Assembly (NCBI GenBank): GCA_021790335.1
Contig: JAJYEE010000003.1
Span: 124,001-188,000 of the forward strand
Source of the DNA: Pseudomonadota bacterium
Lineage (GTDB): Bacteria > Pseudomonadota > Gammaproteobacteria > Acidiferrobacterales > UBA6901
Length of the DNA: 64,000 bases
Reading direction: 5' to 3'
In this document: positions 47,268 to 57,350 of the stretch, piece by piece
Layout: each line of letters opens with the position of its first letter
Numbering within the stretch: position 1 is the first letter of the stretch
Notes under the pieces: model-generated
The model's input: only the letters and a program-made list of their open reading frames with translations
Databases searched by the model: none
What the model was told of the DNA's origin: nothing
Made by a program: the position numbers and the translations under genes

Positions 47268-50108
47268 TCAGCGATCGAGTTCGACCGCGTGCCTCCACGC
47301 CGCCGGGGTCGGCGCAGCCCGCTCCACCGGATGCCCGGCCTCCCGGGCTTGTGCCAGGTCGCCCGCGCGGCCGAGTTCGCGGCTGGCCGCCGCGCGCAGG
47401 GACTGGAGCCGAGACAGATCCGGGATCGACGTCTCGCAGGCCGCGGCGAGGGCGTGCTGCTTTTCTGCCCACGTTTCCCAGGACTTTTGCAGACGCTGCG
47501 GGTTGTCGGTCAGGATCTGCAGGGATTTCCGCTCACGGCTGCACGCAACGTAGGCCGTTTCGGCCGTCGCCACACGGGAAGCCTCGCCGGCGACGATCAC
47601 GTGATCCACCGTCGCGCCCTGGGCGGCATGCACCGTCCGGCACCAGCCGTAATCGATGCTGTGGTTTCTGCTGGGATCGAGTTTGACTTCCCGGCCATCA
47701 TCGAGCCGGGCCGTGACCTGGGGGCCGCCGTCCTGGTCACGCTCGATGCGCTCGATCGTGGCAGGCTGGCCGTTCACGATCTTGTTATCGCCTCGACCCT
47801 GGTTCTCCGTGAAGAGGATCTGGTCGCCGGCGGAGAGGACCATGTCGCGGGATGCATAGACACCAGCGGCTTGCTTGCGGGCCGGGTCCCAGACTTTCTC
47901 CGTGCCGTCCGAGGCGCGCAGCACGACCTGGTTGCCATCGATCCGGTCCACCCGGTAGTCGGTGGTGTGGCGCTTGCGGCCCTTGCCCGCTTCGAGCCGG
48001 ACCACCATGCCCGCGCGGTAAGATTCAACCTGGGTCGCCTTCTCCCGGGTGAGCCCTGCTTTGTCGAGCGCCTGGATCTGAACCTCCGTGCGCGACACCA
48101 CTCCCCGTTCCCGCAGCCCTTCCCGGATCTGCTCATTGACCTGCTGCCGGACCGCATGGGTCCCGGACAGCACCAGCGTCTGGACGCGTTCCTCGGCAGA
48201 CAGGGAGAGATAGGCCTCGGCGGTCGCCCGGGCAATGCCCGCACGCCGCTCCTGGACGGTAGGTTTCGCCGGGTCCTGAGCCTCGATCTGGGCGGATACC
48301 GTGTAGTCCATCGCCTTGCGCGTCGCGGAAGAAGCATCGCCGCGGGCGAAAGCCTGTGCGATGGCGCGCAGATCCGGGTCCACTTGTCGCTTAATCTCAT
48401 CGATCGTGGCGTGCGCCATGGCGCCGGTTTCGATCAGTTGTGCAAACGGCTGGCCAGCCTCGACCGCCGTAAGCTGGCGCGGGTCGCCGACCAGGACGAG
48501 GCGTCCGCCTTCGGCCTCCACCTTCCGCATGAGGGCATCCATGTCGCGGGCCGACACCATGCCGGCCTCGTCCAGGATGACGACACGCTGCGGGTTGTAG
48601 TCGTGCTCGCGTGAGAGGAAGGATGCGGTCGTGCGGTTGACTTCGGCCCCGGCGCTTTCAAGTTCGTTGCGCGCCTTAGCCGAGGGCGCAATGCCGATCA
48701 CTTCAAACCCCTGGTCGCGGGCGGCTTCGACGAAGCCCCTCATACTGGTCGTCTTGCCCGAGCCCGCCGCGCCGACGATGCCGGTGTAGCGGTCCGCGCT
48801 CGTGAGTCCGAGCAGCAATGCCTCACGCTGGCCGTCGGAGTATTTGAAGCCCTGGGCTACTTCACGCTGCTCTACATATAAGGTGGCGCCCTCCGGTTCC
48901 ATGAGCGGGGCGGATTTCCCCCGGCCCGCCCGCGCGCGGGCCAGGATCGCCTGCTCGCGGTGGAGCGCATCGCGGGTCGTGAACTTGCCGTCGCCCGCAT
49001 CGAGCAGTCCGCCGGACTCCACCTCGATCGCGCGGTCCACCCCGGCGAGGGTCGTGTCGCCCATGCCGGCCTTGAGCGCTTCGAGGCGCAGGGCATCGCG
49101 GCGGAACACGGTCTCGCGTTCAGAGAGGTGGCGGGTTCCGGACTTGACGGCCTCATGGGACAGGTCGGAAGGGGCTGTCGCGCGACCTTCCGCCGGGCGG
49201 TCGAGGGCCACGCCGGCCTCACGGGCTTCCTGCCGCCAGACCCACGCTTGATCGCATTTATCGTCCTGCGTCTTGTCCTCGCGGGTCGCGAGATTGGCCA
49301 GGACCCGGTCCGTCGCATCCGACGTTTCACGGGTGAGTCCACGTTCAGCCAGGGCTTCATCGATCTGCGCGGTACGCCCGGAGAACCGGGCGATCTGCTC
49401 GTCGGTGATGTGCTCAAGCTCGAAGCCGTCTTCAGTCCGGCGGATGTCGTACCCCGCCTTCTGGAGTTCCAGCGCCAGTTCGTTCTTGTAATGCGCGTCG
49501 GCGAGGTGCATCAGGACACTGTGCTCCCCGAACTGCAGGTCCATGGTCGCCCAGGTGCCGTCGGCGCGCCGGGTGGCGTTCGCGACGATGCAATGGGTAT
49601 GCAGTTGGGGATCGACGTGGCCGTTGACCGGGCGCGAGTCCTCGTGCCGGTAGGTCGCCGTGACCAGGGAGCCGGTGTTCTCGTGTTCAGCGCCGCCCTT
49701 GCCCCGGCGCGCGGTCAGGACCTCGCGTTCCACCAGGTCGAGCGCTTTGCGCACGGCTAGGTCATGGGCGGTGAGGATCCGTTCATCGCCACCGGCGAGG
49801 GCCTGCAGTGAAACGGACTTCGGGGCGGAGATCGTGAGATCGACGCCCAGGCGCCGGTCATGCTCGCGGTTCCCGCGGGTGGTCAGGTCGGTGCCATCGG
49901 GGAGTTGGCCTTCCAAGACACGCACCAGGTCGTCCCGGTTCACGGGGCCTTCCAGACCCAGGGCTTCCGCCCCGGCGCCGTGCCAGGCTGAAGGCGCGCC
50001 GCCAGAGTAGTAGCCCACACCGTTAGCCCGGCTGCGATGCTCGCAGTAGTTCGCAACGCCGGCAGCGCCGCCGGCGTGGCCAGATTTCAGGTTCTTGATA
50101 CTCAGCAT
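47268..50108 (-). CDS. MobF-family relaxase with C-terminal helicase (TrwC/TraI type)
   Basis: 946 residues, with an aggaaggagat ribosome site. The N-terminal HUH relaxase has tyrosine candidates at 21, 33 and 34 and the metal-binding cluster GHVDPQLHTHCIVAN (histidines near 164, 170 and 172). A RecD-like SF1 helicase follows with Walker A GAAGSGKTTS, VILDEAGMVSARD, and the late motif VHAAQGATVDHVIV. It should nick one strand at oriT and unwind it for transfer. Two separate catalytic modules and length typical of MobF. Confidence 0.94.
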   Translation of the reverse strand: MLSIKNLKSGHAGGAAGVANYCEHRSRANGVGYYSGGAPSAWHGAGAEALGLEGPVNRDDLVRVLEGQLPDGTDLTTRGNREHDRRLGVDLTISAPKSVSLQALAGGDERILTAHDLAVRKALDLVEREVLTARRGKGGAEHENTGSLVTATYRHEDSRPVNGHVDPQLHTHCIVANATRRADGTWATMDLQFGEHSVLMHLADAHYKNELALELQKAGYDIRRTEDGFELEHITDEQIARFSGRTAQIDEALAERGLTRETSDATDRVLANLATREDKTQDDKCDQAWVWRQEAREAGVALDRPAEGRATAPSDLSHEAVKSGTRHLSERETVFRRDALRLEALKAGMGDTTLAGVDRAIEVESGGLLDAGDGKFTTRDALHREQAILARARAGRGKSAPLMEPEGATLYVEQREVAQGFKYSDGQREALLLGLTSADRYTGIVGAAGSGKTTSMRGFVEAARDQGFEVIGIAPSAKARNELESAGAEVNRTTASFLSREHDYNPQRVVILDEAGMVSARDMDALMRKVEAEGGRLVLVGDPRQLTAVEAGQPFAQLIETGAMAHATIDEIKRQVDPDLRAIAQAFARGDASSATRKAMDYTVSAQIEAQDPAKPTVQERRAGIARATAEAYLSLSAEERVQTLVLSGTHAVRQQVNEQIREGLRERGVVSRTEVQIQALDKAGLTREKATQVESYRAGMVVRLEAGKGRKRHTTDYRVDRIDGNQVVLRASDGTEKVWDPARKQAAGVYASRDMVLSAGDQILFTENQGRGDNKIVNGQPATIERIERDQDGGPQVTARLDDGREVKLDPSRNHSIDYGWCRTVHAAQGATVDHVIVAGEASRVATAETAYVACSRERKSLQILTDNPQRLQKSWETWAEKQHALAAACETSIPDLSRLQSLRAAASRELGRAGDLAQAREAGHPVERAAPTPAAWRHAVELDR

Positions 50109-50178
50109 GGAGATCTCCTTCCTCGCCCGCGGAATGCGGACTTCTACCCATGCCGCGGCGCGGAAATTCCAGGAAGGA

Positions 50179-50211
50179 GAAAAAATGAGGCCCGCCGGGG
50201 TGGCGGGCCTC
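50179..50211 (-). terminator. Intrinsic terminator between the 36-residue ORF and relaxase
   Basis: A 9-bp stem aggcccgcc/ggcgggcct (50188-50210) with a 5-base loop; on the minus strand it is followed by a CA and six T (50180-50185). It separates the radC/peptide unit from the relaxase, which therefore needs its own promoter in 50109-50179. Confidence 0.8.
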
Positions 50212-50233
50212 TGTGGTGTGGACGCCGCCGCGA

Positions 50234-50344
50234 CTAGTACAGTCCGACCAGATGGTGGACCTCACAGATCGAGAATCCGGCGGCGACTACACACAGCAAC
50301 ACAAACACGACAACTACTCTGATGATCAACGGCTTCGTGGTCAT
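50234..50344 (-). CDS. 36-residue hydrophobic peptide, single membrane segment
   Basis: Short reading frame with an AGGAGG ribosome site 4 bases before the ATG at 50344. The sequence is two lysines/arginine, a hydrophobic helix (about residues 6-24, mostly V, L, I, F) and a short polar tail with two His, ending in Tyr. It lies between radC and a strong terminator and is likely the last gene of the radC transcript. No family recognised; size and form fit small membrane regulators or type I toxin-like peptides, which is inference. Confidence 0.6.
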   Translation of the reverse strand: MTTKPLIIRVVVVFVLLCVVAAGFSICEVHHLVGLY

Positions 50345-50368
50345 GGGACCTCCTGTTGTCGAGAGGGA

Positions 50369-50854
50369 CTACAACAGCCCCCGCTCTGAAAAACTGATCA
50401 CGCCTTCGCGTCCGACCACGAGGTGATCGAGCACCCGGATGTCCACCAGCGACAGCGCCTCCCTGAGCCGTTGCGTCAGGACTTCGTCTGCCGTGCTCGG
50501 TTCCGGATTTCCGCTGGGGTGGTTGTGGACCATGATGATCGCGGCGCAGTTAAGGGCGAGACTGCGCTTCACGACTTCGCGGGGATAAACCGCCGTGCCG
50601 TTCAGCGTGCCCCGGAACAGTTCCTCGAACGCCAGCACCCGATGCCGCTGATCCAGAAACAGCGCCCCGAAAATCTCGTGTTCCCGACCTGCCAGCCGGG
50701 CCCGCAGGAAGTCGCGGGCCAAGGCGGGATCGGTGAGGGGTTGACCGATCACGCGCTGACCCAGGATGTCACTTGCCGAACTGAGCACTTCGGGTTCCTG
50801 TGCCCGGCGGTATCGCCGGCTGCCGGGTTCGCGGACGTAGAGAATCGATGCCAT
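50369..50854 (-). CDS. RadC/JAB-domain protein of mobile elements
   Basis: 161 residues from the ATG at 50854. The JAMM metalloprotease-like motif is complete: [19 protein letters not shown] (HxH, S and D). RadC-like proteins are common accessory genes of conjugative and integrative elements, with proposed roles in transfer or anti-restriction; the name does not imply DNA repair. No N-terminal helix-hairpin-helix is present. It is divergent from the DUF2892 gene. Confidence 0.9.
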   Translation of the reverse strand: MASILYVREPGSRRYRRAQEPEVLSSASDILGQRVIGQPLTDPALARDFLRARLAGREHEIFGALFLDQRHRVLAFEELFRGTLNGTAVYPREVVKRSLALNCAAIIMVHNHPSGNPEPSTADEVLTQRLREALSLVDIRVLDHLVVGREGVISFSERGLL

Positions 50855-51249
50855 GCTGGGTTCCTCCGTTTCGGCGGCCCTCGCCGCCTTCAAGGAATCG
50901 GCGCGCGGGCGGGCAGGACGCATGACAGCCGGGGCTTGGCTGGCGGGTGGCTTGCGAAGCGATGTGGCGTGCGGGAGCGGCGGCGGGGGTTACGGCTATG
51001 GAGGAAGCGGGGCAGCCGTTGCTCGATTTCGTGTCCCGGGCGGGCGCAGCATGACGCGGCAACGGCAGGAGCCGGAAAAGGGACCGTGCTCGGTGCGACG
51101 GTTCGATGGGCGCGTCGGGAGGGGTTATCTCCCGCCTCGCACTGCGCCCCCGGATTCCTTTTTTTTAACGCACCGCGAATCCAAACCACCCCCGCACGCC
51201 TCTTTAGCCGTGAAGGTGCCCCTCCAGGCACCGAAGTGAGGAGCGGAAG
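50855..51249. other. 395-base divergent spacer in the island
   Basis: No supported gene. It should hold promoters for radC (minus) and for the DUF2892-sigma unit (plus); I see no strong consensus. A T-run at 51162-51169 without a stem is present. This and 50109-50179 are the places where an oriT could lie. Confidence 0.45.
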
Positions 51250-51483
51250 ATGATCTACGTAAAAAACCTGCCCGTCTGGGAGCGGATCGCGCGCCTGGGC
51301 ATCGGGGTGGCAGTCGCCATTTATGGATTCATCGAACTCGGCGGGCGATGGGGGTGGGCCACGGTAGCGGGCGGCGCGGGTCTGGTACTGACCGCGGCAT
51401 TCGGGTTCTGTCCGGCCTGCGCCCTGGCGGGCCGCCGCCTGGCCAGGCAGGCCCGCAACGGTTCGACACCAACGGATCCATGA
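51250..51483 (+). CDS. DUF2892-type small membrane protein
   Basis: 77 residues with a gaggagcggaag ribosome site. N-terminal VKNLPVWERIARLGIGVAVAIYGF and a second hydrophobic segment LVLTAAFGFCPACALAG match the DUF2892 domain, which also occurs fused to rhodanese in YgaP. The CPAC pair could bind metal or sulfur. It overlaps the sigma-factor gene by 4 bases, so they are co-translated. Confidence 0.85.
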   Translation: MIYVKNLPVWERIARLGIGVAVAIYGFIELGGRWGWATVAGGAGLVLTAAFGFCPACALAGRRLARQARNGSTPTDP

Positions 51484-51998
51484 CCGCGCTCGAAAACCTC
51501 CAGCCCGTGATCGAAGCCGCCCGGCGGGGGGATCCCGCGGCACTCGATCGACTGCTTGCTGCCTGCCAGCCGCACATCCGCCGGTACGCCACCCGGCATT
51601 GCCTCATCAACGACATCGACGATGCGGTCCAGGAAACCCTGCTGATCGTGGTCCGCCGCCTGCGTGCGCTGCGCACGGTGGCGGCCTTCTCGGGGTGGCT
51701 GCTCACCATCGTGCGGCGCGAATGCCGCCGCCTCGAGCGGCGCGTGTTCGGGCTCGATGTCTATGAGGAAATCCGGATGGAGGAGTGGCTTGCCACCCAT
51801 TCCGATGAGGCGCTGCGCATCGACCTCATTCACGCCCTGGAATCGCTGCCCGGGCATTATCGCGAGATCGTGCTCCTCCGGGACTTCGAGGAACTCACCC
51901 TGCGGGAAATCGCCGCGCGCCTCACGCTCACCCCGGCGGCAGCGAAAAGCCGGCTCCATCGGGCCCGGGAACTGGTGCGCGAATATCTCATCGCCTGA
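51480..51998 (+). CDS. ECF-like RNA polymerase sigma factor in the island
   Basis: 172 residues. Sigma-70 region 2 (about residues 13-75, IDDAVQETLLIVVRRL) and region 4 (110-165, LPGHYREIVLLRDFEELTLREIAARL) are both present; regions 1 and 3 are absent, as in ECF factors. The usual adjacent zinc anti-sigma gene is not evident. Coupled by ATGA to DUF2892 and followed in 27 bases by a basic unknown gene, so these three form a unit that could control island genes. Confidence 0.9.
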   Translation: MTALENLQPVIEAARRGDPAALDRLLAACQPHIRRYATRHCLINDIDDAVQETLLIVVRRLRALRTVAAFSGWLLTIVRRECRRLERRVFGLDVYEEIRMEEWLATHSDEALRIDLIHALESLPGHYREIVLLRDFEELTLREIAARLTLTPAAAKSRLHRARELVREYLIA

Positions 51999-52025
51999 GG
52001 GGCGTCAACCTCAAAGGAGGCGGTC

Positions 52026-52421
52026 ATGGCAGGAAGGGGGTTGCGAGGGCGGGGCGGACGGGCATCGCGCGCCGTCATCACCCTTTCCGGCAAGGCGGTC
52101 GAGGTCCGCTGGTCCGCGGCAGCCGCGCGCCAGCTCACCCTGCGCGAGGCACCGCTCATCGTCGAACTCGAACTCGCGTTCGCTCGTATGGTGCGCAAGA
52201 CGGTGCGGTTCCATGAATCCCCGGGCCTGACCGCAGCCTCCGGCAGCCGTATCCATGTCACGGAAACGCTCACGCTTCAGATCGTGACGCGCGTTCCGGA
52301 CGCTTGCGCGGCACACCCCTCATCGGCCACGGTCCGAAACCCGGCGCTGCGCAATTTCGTGCCCCGCTGGGTGCGGATCGACCACGTGCAGGGGGTTTGG
52401 GTCGGCGAGTATGGATGGTAG
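52026..52421 (+). CDS. Arg-rich hypothetical protein downstream of the sigma factor
   Basis: 131 residues with a strong AAAGGAGG ribosome site. The N-terminus is highly basic (AGRGLRGRGGRASRA), then a mixed region and a distinctive C-terminus (RNFVPRWVRIDHVQGVWVGEYGW). No membrane segment or zinc motif is visible, so it does not look like a classical anti-sigma factor. Unknown role. Confidence 0.6.
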   Translation: MAGRGLRGRGGRASRAVITLSGKAVEVRWSAAAARQLTLREAPLIVELELAFARMVRKTVRFHESPGLTAASGSRIHVTETLTLQIVTRVPDACAAHPSSATVRNPALRNFVPRWVRIDHVQGVWVGEYGW

Positions 52422-52510
52422 GCCGAACCCGCCCGGACCGGGCCGGAGGTCTCCCACCCGCTGATTCGGGGTCGGAGGCCCCGCCCCATGCGCTGCGACC
52501 GGACCGGGTT

Positions 52511-52544
52511 TATAATCCGGCAGGCCACGTAATACTATAATAGT
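52511..52544 (+). promoter_or_regulatory. Promoter region of the hsd operon with a palindrome over the -10
   Basis: Two TATAAT hexamers (52511-52516 and 52536-52541). The second lies inside the palindrome ACTAT-A-ATAGT (52534-52544), 14 bases before the hsdM ATG. Neither has a good -35, which could mean activator control. The strict palindrome on the -10 is a likely repressor site. Confidence 0.45.
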
Positions 52545-52557
52545 CGGGGGAGGATGC

Positions 52558-54132
52558 ATGGCACGCGGCAAGGGGAAAGCCCAGAAGAATAGTAATAGTA
52601 ATGGCGCCACCGTGGGCTTCGAAGCCAAGCTCTGGGCTGCCGCCGATGCCCTGCGCAACAACATGGACGCGGCCGAGTACAAGCACGTCGTCCTGGGGCT
52701 CATCTTCCTCAAATACATCTCGGATGCCTTCGAGGTGAAGCACGCCGAACTCAAAGCCGACAAGAAGTCCGGCGCCGACCCCGAAGACCCCGATGAGTAC
52801 CGCGCTGCCAGCATCTTCTGGGTGCCGAAAGAGGCTCGCTGGCAGCACCTCAAGGCGAGCGCCCCGCAGCCCACCATTGGCACACTCGTGGACGACGCCA
52901 TGACCGCCATCGAGCGGGACAACCCCTCGCTTAAAGGGGTATTGCCGAAGGACTTCGGACGCCCCGGTCTCGACAAGCAGCGCCTCGGGCAGATCATTAA
53001 TCTCGTGAGCGATATCGCGCTCGGCAGTGCCGCCGACCGTGCCAGGGACACCTTGGGCCGCGTCTATGAGTACTTCCTCGCGCGCTTCGCGAGTGCCGAG
53101 GGCAAAAGCGGCGGTCAGTTCTACACCCCCTCCCGCGTGGTGCGGGTACTGGTCGAGATGCTCGCCCCCTTTAAGGGCCGGGTCTACGACCCCTGCTGCG
53201 GCTCGGGCGGGATGTTCGTGCAAAGCGAGCAGTTCATCGAGGCCCATGCCGGAAGGATCGGCGATATCTCCATCTACGGCCAGGAGTCGAACTACACTAC
53301 CTGGCGGCTCGCCAAGATGAACCTTGCGATCCGCGGGATCGATGCCCAGATCGCCCACGGGGACACCTTCCATAACGACCAGCACCCGGATCTCAAGGCC
53401 GACTACGTGCTGGCCAATCCCCCCTTCAACGACAGCGACTGGCGCGGGGAGCTCCTGAAGGACGACCAGCGCTGGGTCTACGGCGTACCCCCCGCGGGGA
53501 ATGCCAACTACGCCTGGGTGCAGCATTTCCTCTACCACTTAGCCCCCACCGGGCTTGCCGGGTTTGTGCTCGCCAACGGCTCCATGTCCTCCAACCAGTC
53601 GGGCGAAGGGGAGATCCGCAAGAACATCATCGAAGCGGACCTGGTCGACTGCATGGTGGCCCTGCCCGGCCAGCTCTTCTATTCCACCCAGATTCCGGTG
53701 TGCCTGTGGTTCCTGGCCAGAGCCAAGAAGAACGGCCGGTTCCGCGACCGGCGCGGCGAGACGCTGTTCATCGACGCCCGCAAACTCGGCACGATGGTGG
53801 ACCGTGTCCACCGCGAACTCACCGACGAGGACCTCCAGAAGATTGCCGGCACCTACCATGCGTGGCGGGGGGATAAGGAGGCAGGCCAGTACGAAGATGT
53901 ACCGGGATTCTGCAAGGCCGCCAAGCTCGACGAGATCCGCAAGCACGGCCATGTGCTTACGCCCGGACGCTATGTCGGCGCGGAGGCCGCCGAAGACGAC
54001 GGCGAGCCGTTCGAGGACAAGATGAAGCGGCTGACCGCGACGCTGCGGGAGCAGCAGAAAGAAGCCGCGAAGCTGGATGCTGCCATCGCTGCAAATCTGC
54101 GCGACCTCGGGGTTTGGAAAGACGCCGGATGA
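52558..54132 (+). CDS. hsdM: Type I restriction-modification DNA methyltransferase subunit
   Basis: 524 residues with a ggggggagg ribosome site. HsdM_N helical domain first ([22 protein letters not shown]), then the N6-adenine methyltransferase: motif [11 protein letters not shown] at about 211-218 and the catalytic NPPF (residues 287-290). With HsdS it methylates the recognition site. It is first in the chain of overlapping genes and overlaps the next by ATGA. Residues 459-517 form a tail duplicated at 55,919. Confidence 0.96.
   Translation: MARGKGKAQKNSNSNGATVGFEAKLWAAADALRNNMDAAEYKHVVLGLIFLKYISDAFEVKHAELKADKKSGADPEDPDEYRAASIFWVPKEARWQHLKASAPQPTIGTLVDDAMTAIERDNPSLKGVLPKDFGRPGLDKQRLGQIINLVSDIALGSAADRARDTLGRVYEYFLARFASAEGKSGGQFYTPSRVVRVLVEMLAPFKGRVYDPCCGSGGMFVQSEQFIEAHAGRIGDISIYGQESNYTTWRLAKMNLAIRGIDAQIAHGDTFHNDQHPDLKADYVLANPPFNDSDWRGELLKDDQRWVYGVPPAGNANYAWVQHFLYHLAPTGLAGFVLANGSMSSNQSGEGEIRKNIIEADLVDCMVALPGQLFYSTQIPVCLWFLARAKKNGRFRDRRGETLFIDARKLGTMVDRVHRELTDEDLQKIAGTYHAWRGDKEAGQYEDVPGFCKAAKLDEIRKHGHVLTPGRYVGAEAAEDDGEPFEDKMKRLTATLREQQKEAAKLDAAIAANLRDLGVWKDAG
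53932..54108 (+). repeat. HsdM-tail repeat, copy 1 (inside hsdM)
   Basis: Codons 459-517 of hsdM. By hand alignment the encoded 59 residues match copy 2 (55,919-56,095) at 48 positions, while many third bases differ, so the copies are diverged alleles rather than a recent exact duplication. Confidence 0.85.
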
Positions 54133-55826
54133 CGCCCGAAGAACTTCAACGCCTCATCGCCAGCGGCGAAACCCTGGCTGTCGAATTCAAGGGCGAGGAG
54201 CGAACATCGCTCAACGACCGCGAATTGGTCGAGAGTGTGGTTTGTCTTGCCAATTGCACTGGCACCGGACCTGCGTTGCTGCTGATCGGTGTCGAAGACG
54301 ACGGCTGTGTCACCGGTGCCCGTCCGCGTCATGGCACGAGTACCGATATTCACAAACTGGCCGCGCTGATCGCTGCCCGTACCCGCCCGGCACTTGCCGT
54401 GCGGATCAAGGAGCTTCTGCTCGACGGCAAGCCAGTACTCATTATCGAAGTCCCGATCCAACGCCAGCCGGTCTCAACGAGCGACGGTGTTTACTTGCAT
54501 CGTGTCCTGGGCGGGGATGCGCGTCCGGCGTGCGTGCCGATGGATGTGTATGCAATGCAGTCCCTGCAATCCGATCGTGGACTGCTCGACCCTTCCGCGC
54601 AACTTGTAGCTGCCGCGCGCTGGGAGGATCTGGACCCACTTGAGTTCGAGCGCTTCCGGCGCAGCGTGCGCGAGCGGCGTGGCCGCAGTGATGAATCTCT
54701 CCTAGATCTTTCCGATCTCGATTTGGCCAAAGCCATCGGGGTTGTCGAGGCCAATGGAACGGTTCGTGGCGTGCGGCTTGCCGCCCTGCTGTTGTTTGGT
54801 AAGGAGGACGCGTTGCATCGTTTCCTGCCTGGCCACGAAGTCGCCTTTCAGGTGTTGCGCGGGCTCGATGTGGAGGTCAATGATTTCTTTCGTTGGCCCC
54901 TGCTGCGGGTGATGGAAGAGGTCGTGGCGCGCATCCGCGCCCGAAACCGCGAACAGGAATTGATGGTGGGTCTGTTGCGCGTCGGCGTGCCGGACTATCC
55001 TGAACGCGCGCTGCGTGAAGCTGTGGCCAACGCCCTTATCCACCGTGACTACCAACGCCTCGGCGCGGTGCATTTTCAATGGCATCCCGACCGCATCGAA
55101 ATCAGCAGCCCGGGTGGTTTCCCCGAAGGGGTGCGGCTGGATAATCTCCTGGTCACTGCCCCGCGCCCGCGCAATCCGCTGTTGGCTGATGCGTTCAAGC
55201 GTGCCGGCATCGTCGAGCGCACCGCGCGCGGCATCGACACCATCTTCTATGAGCAACTGCGTAACGGTCGTCCTGCGCCTTCCTATGAGCGCAGCGACAA
55301 CACGGGCGTGGTCGTTGTGATCCCCGGTGGCGAAGCCAATCTCGATTTTGTGCGCTTGTTGGTCAGCGAGGCGCAAGGCGGGCTCGTGCTGGGTCTGGAC
55401 GAACTTCTCATCCTCAACGCCCTCTGGCAGGAACGAAGCTTTATCACCGAAGACGCTGCGCGCCTTATCCAGAAGCCCGAACCCGAGACTCGCGCCACCC
55501 TGCACCGCCTGGTGGAGGCAGGGCTCATCGAAGAGCGCGGCCAGAAAAAAGGCCGTACTTGGCATCTGTCGGCCGCTGCTTACCGCGCACTTGGCGACAA
55601 GGCCGCCTACGTCCGCCAGCGCGGTTTTGAACCGCTGCAACAGGAACAAATGGTGTTGCAATACGTGGAAAAGCACGGGCGGATCACCCGCAAAGAGGCG
55701 GCGGAATTATGCCGGATCAGTGGTCCCCAGGCTTACCGACTGCTTGACCGCCTTGCGGAACAAGGGCTTCTGGCCCGTAAGGGCGATCGGGGGCGCGGGG
55801 TCGGGTATACGCGAGGGGGGAAATGA
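54129..55826 (+). CDS. AlbA_2/HATPase/winged-helix protein (putative DNA-binding regulator)
   Basis: 565 residues from the ATG that overlaps the hsdM stop. N-terminal AlbA_2 (Schlafen-like) domain: [20 protein letters not shown] and [15 protein letters not shown] (about residues 1-140). A GHKL-type ATPase_4 domain follows ([43 protein letters not shown], about 290-400). Two winged-helix units end the protein (near 425-475 and 505-555). Such proteins are thought to be ATP-dependent regulators, and they recur in type I RM loci. Exact role unproven. Confidence 0.88.
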   Translation: MTPEELQRLIASGETLAVEFKGEERTSLNDRELVESVVCLANCTGTGPALLLIGVEDDGCVTGARPRHGTSTDIHKLAALIAARTRPALAVRIKELLLDGKPVLIIEVPIQRQPVSTSDGVYLHRVLGGDARPACVPMDVYAMQSLQSDRGLLDPSAQLVAAARWEDLDPLEFERFRRSVRERRGRSDESLLDLSDLDLAKAIGVVEANGTVRGVRLAALLLFGKEDALHRFLPGHEVAFQVLRGLDVEVNDFFRWPLLRVMEEVVARIRARNREQELMVGLLRVGVPDYPERALREAVANALIHRDYQRLGAVHFQWHPDRIEISSPGGFPEGVRLDNLLVTAPRPRNPLLADAFKRAGIVERTARGIDTIFYEQLRNGRPAPSYERSDNTGVVVVIPGGEANLDFVRLLVSEAQGGLVLGLDELLILNALWQERSFITEDAARLIQKPEPETRATLHRLVEAGLIEERGQKKGRTWHLSAAAYRALGDKAAYVRQRGFEPLQQEQMVLQYVEKHGRITRKEAAELCRISGPQAYRLLDRLAEQGLLARKGDRGRGVGYTRGGK

Positions 55827-56099
55827 ACGCCGGAAATGCACGGATAGGGACAGAAAATGCACGCGTGCATTTATATACGGTGTGTGCGTATTTCAGGACC
55901 ATGTTTGCCCATAGCGATGACATCCGCAAGCACAGCTACATCCTCACGCCCGACCGCTACATTGGCACCGAAGCCGCCGAAGACGACGGTGAACCATTCG
56001 AGAACAAGATGAAGCGCCTCACCGCAACGCTGCGCGAACAACAGAAGGAAGCCGCGAAGCTCGACGCTGTCATTGCCGCTAACCTCAAGGAGCTTGAGT

Positions 56100-56110
<11 letters not shown>
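55823..56110 (+). CDS. 95-residue orphan HsdM C-terminal tail, coupled at both ends
   Basis: The ATG overlaps the preceding stop (ATGA) and the stop overlaps the hsdS start by 11 bases, so the frame could be translated in the chain. Residues 33-91 equal the C-terminal tail of HsdM (48 of 59 identical); the first 32 are unrelated and overlap a palindromic operator. It is best explained as the 3' remnant of the original hsdM left after a replacement of the upstream part; if made, it could compete with HsdM for HsdS. Confidence 0.7.
55834..55872. promoter_or_regulatory. Palindromic operator-like site with a half-site two turns away
   Basis: The perfect 18-bp palindrome AAATGCACG-CGTGCATTT (55855-55872) and an upstream half-site AAATGCACG (55834-55842) are 21 bases apart, start to start, i.e. 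two helical turns. A TATATA -10-like element follows at 55873-55879. It lies directly after the gene of a winged-helix protein, suggesting autoregulation or a promoter for hsdS-sir2-herA-hsdR. Confidence 0.65.
55919..56095 (+). repeat. HsdM-tail repeat, copy 2 (before hsdS)
   Basis: Second copy of the HsdM tail, in the frame at 55,823. Its end overlaps hsdS as a genuine hsdM normally does, so this is probably the original partner of the present hsdS. Together with copy 1 it brackets the AlbA_2 gene as a direct repeat. Confidence 0.85.
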
Positions 56111-57346
<1,236 letters not shown>

Positions 57347-57350
<4 letters not shown>

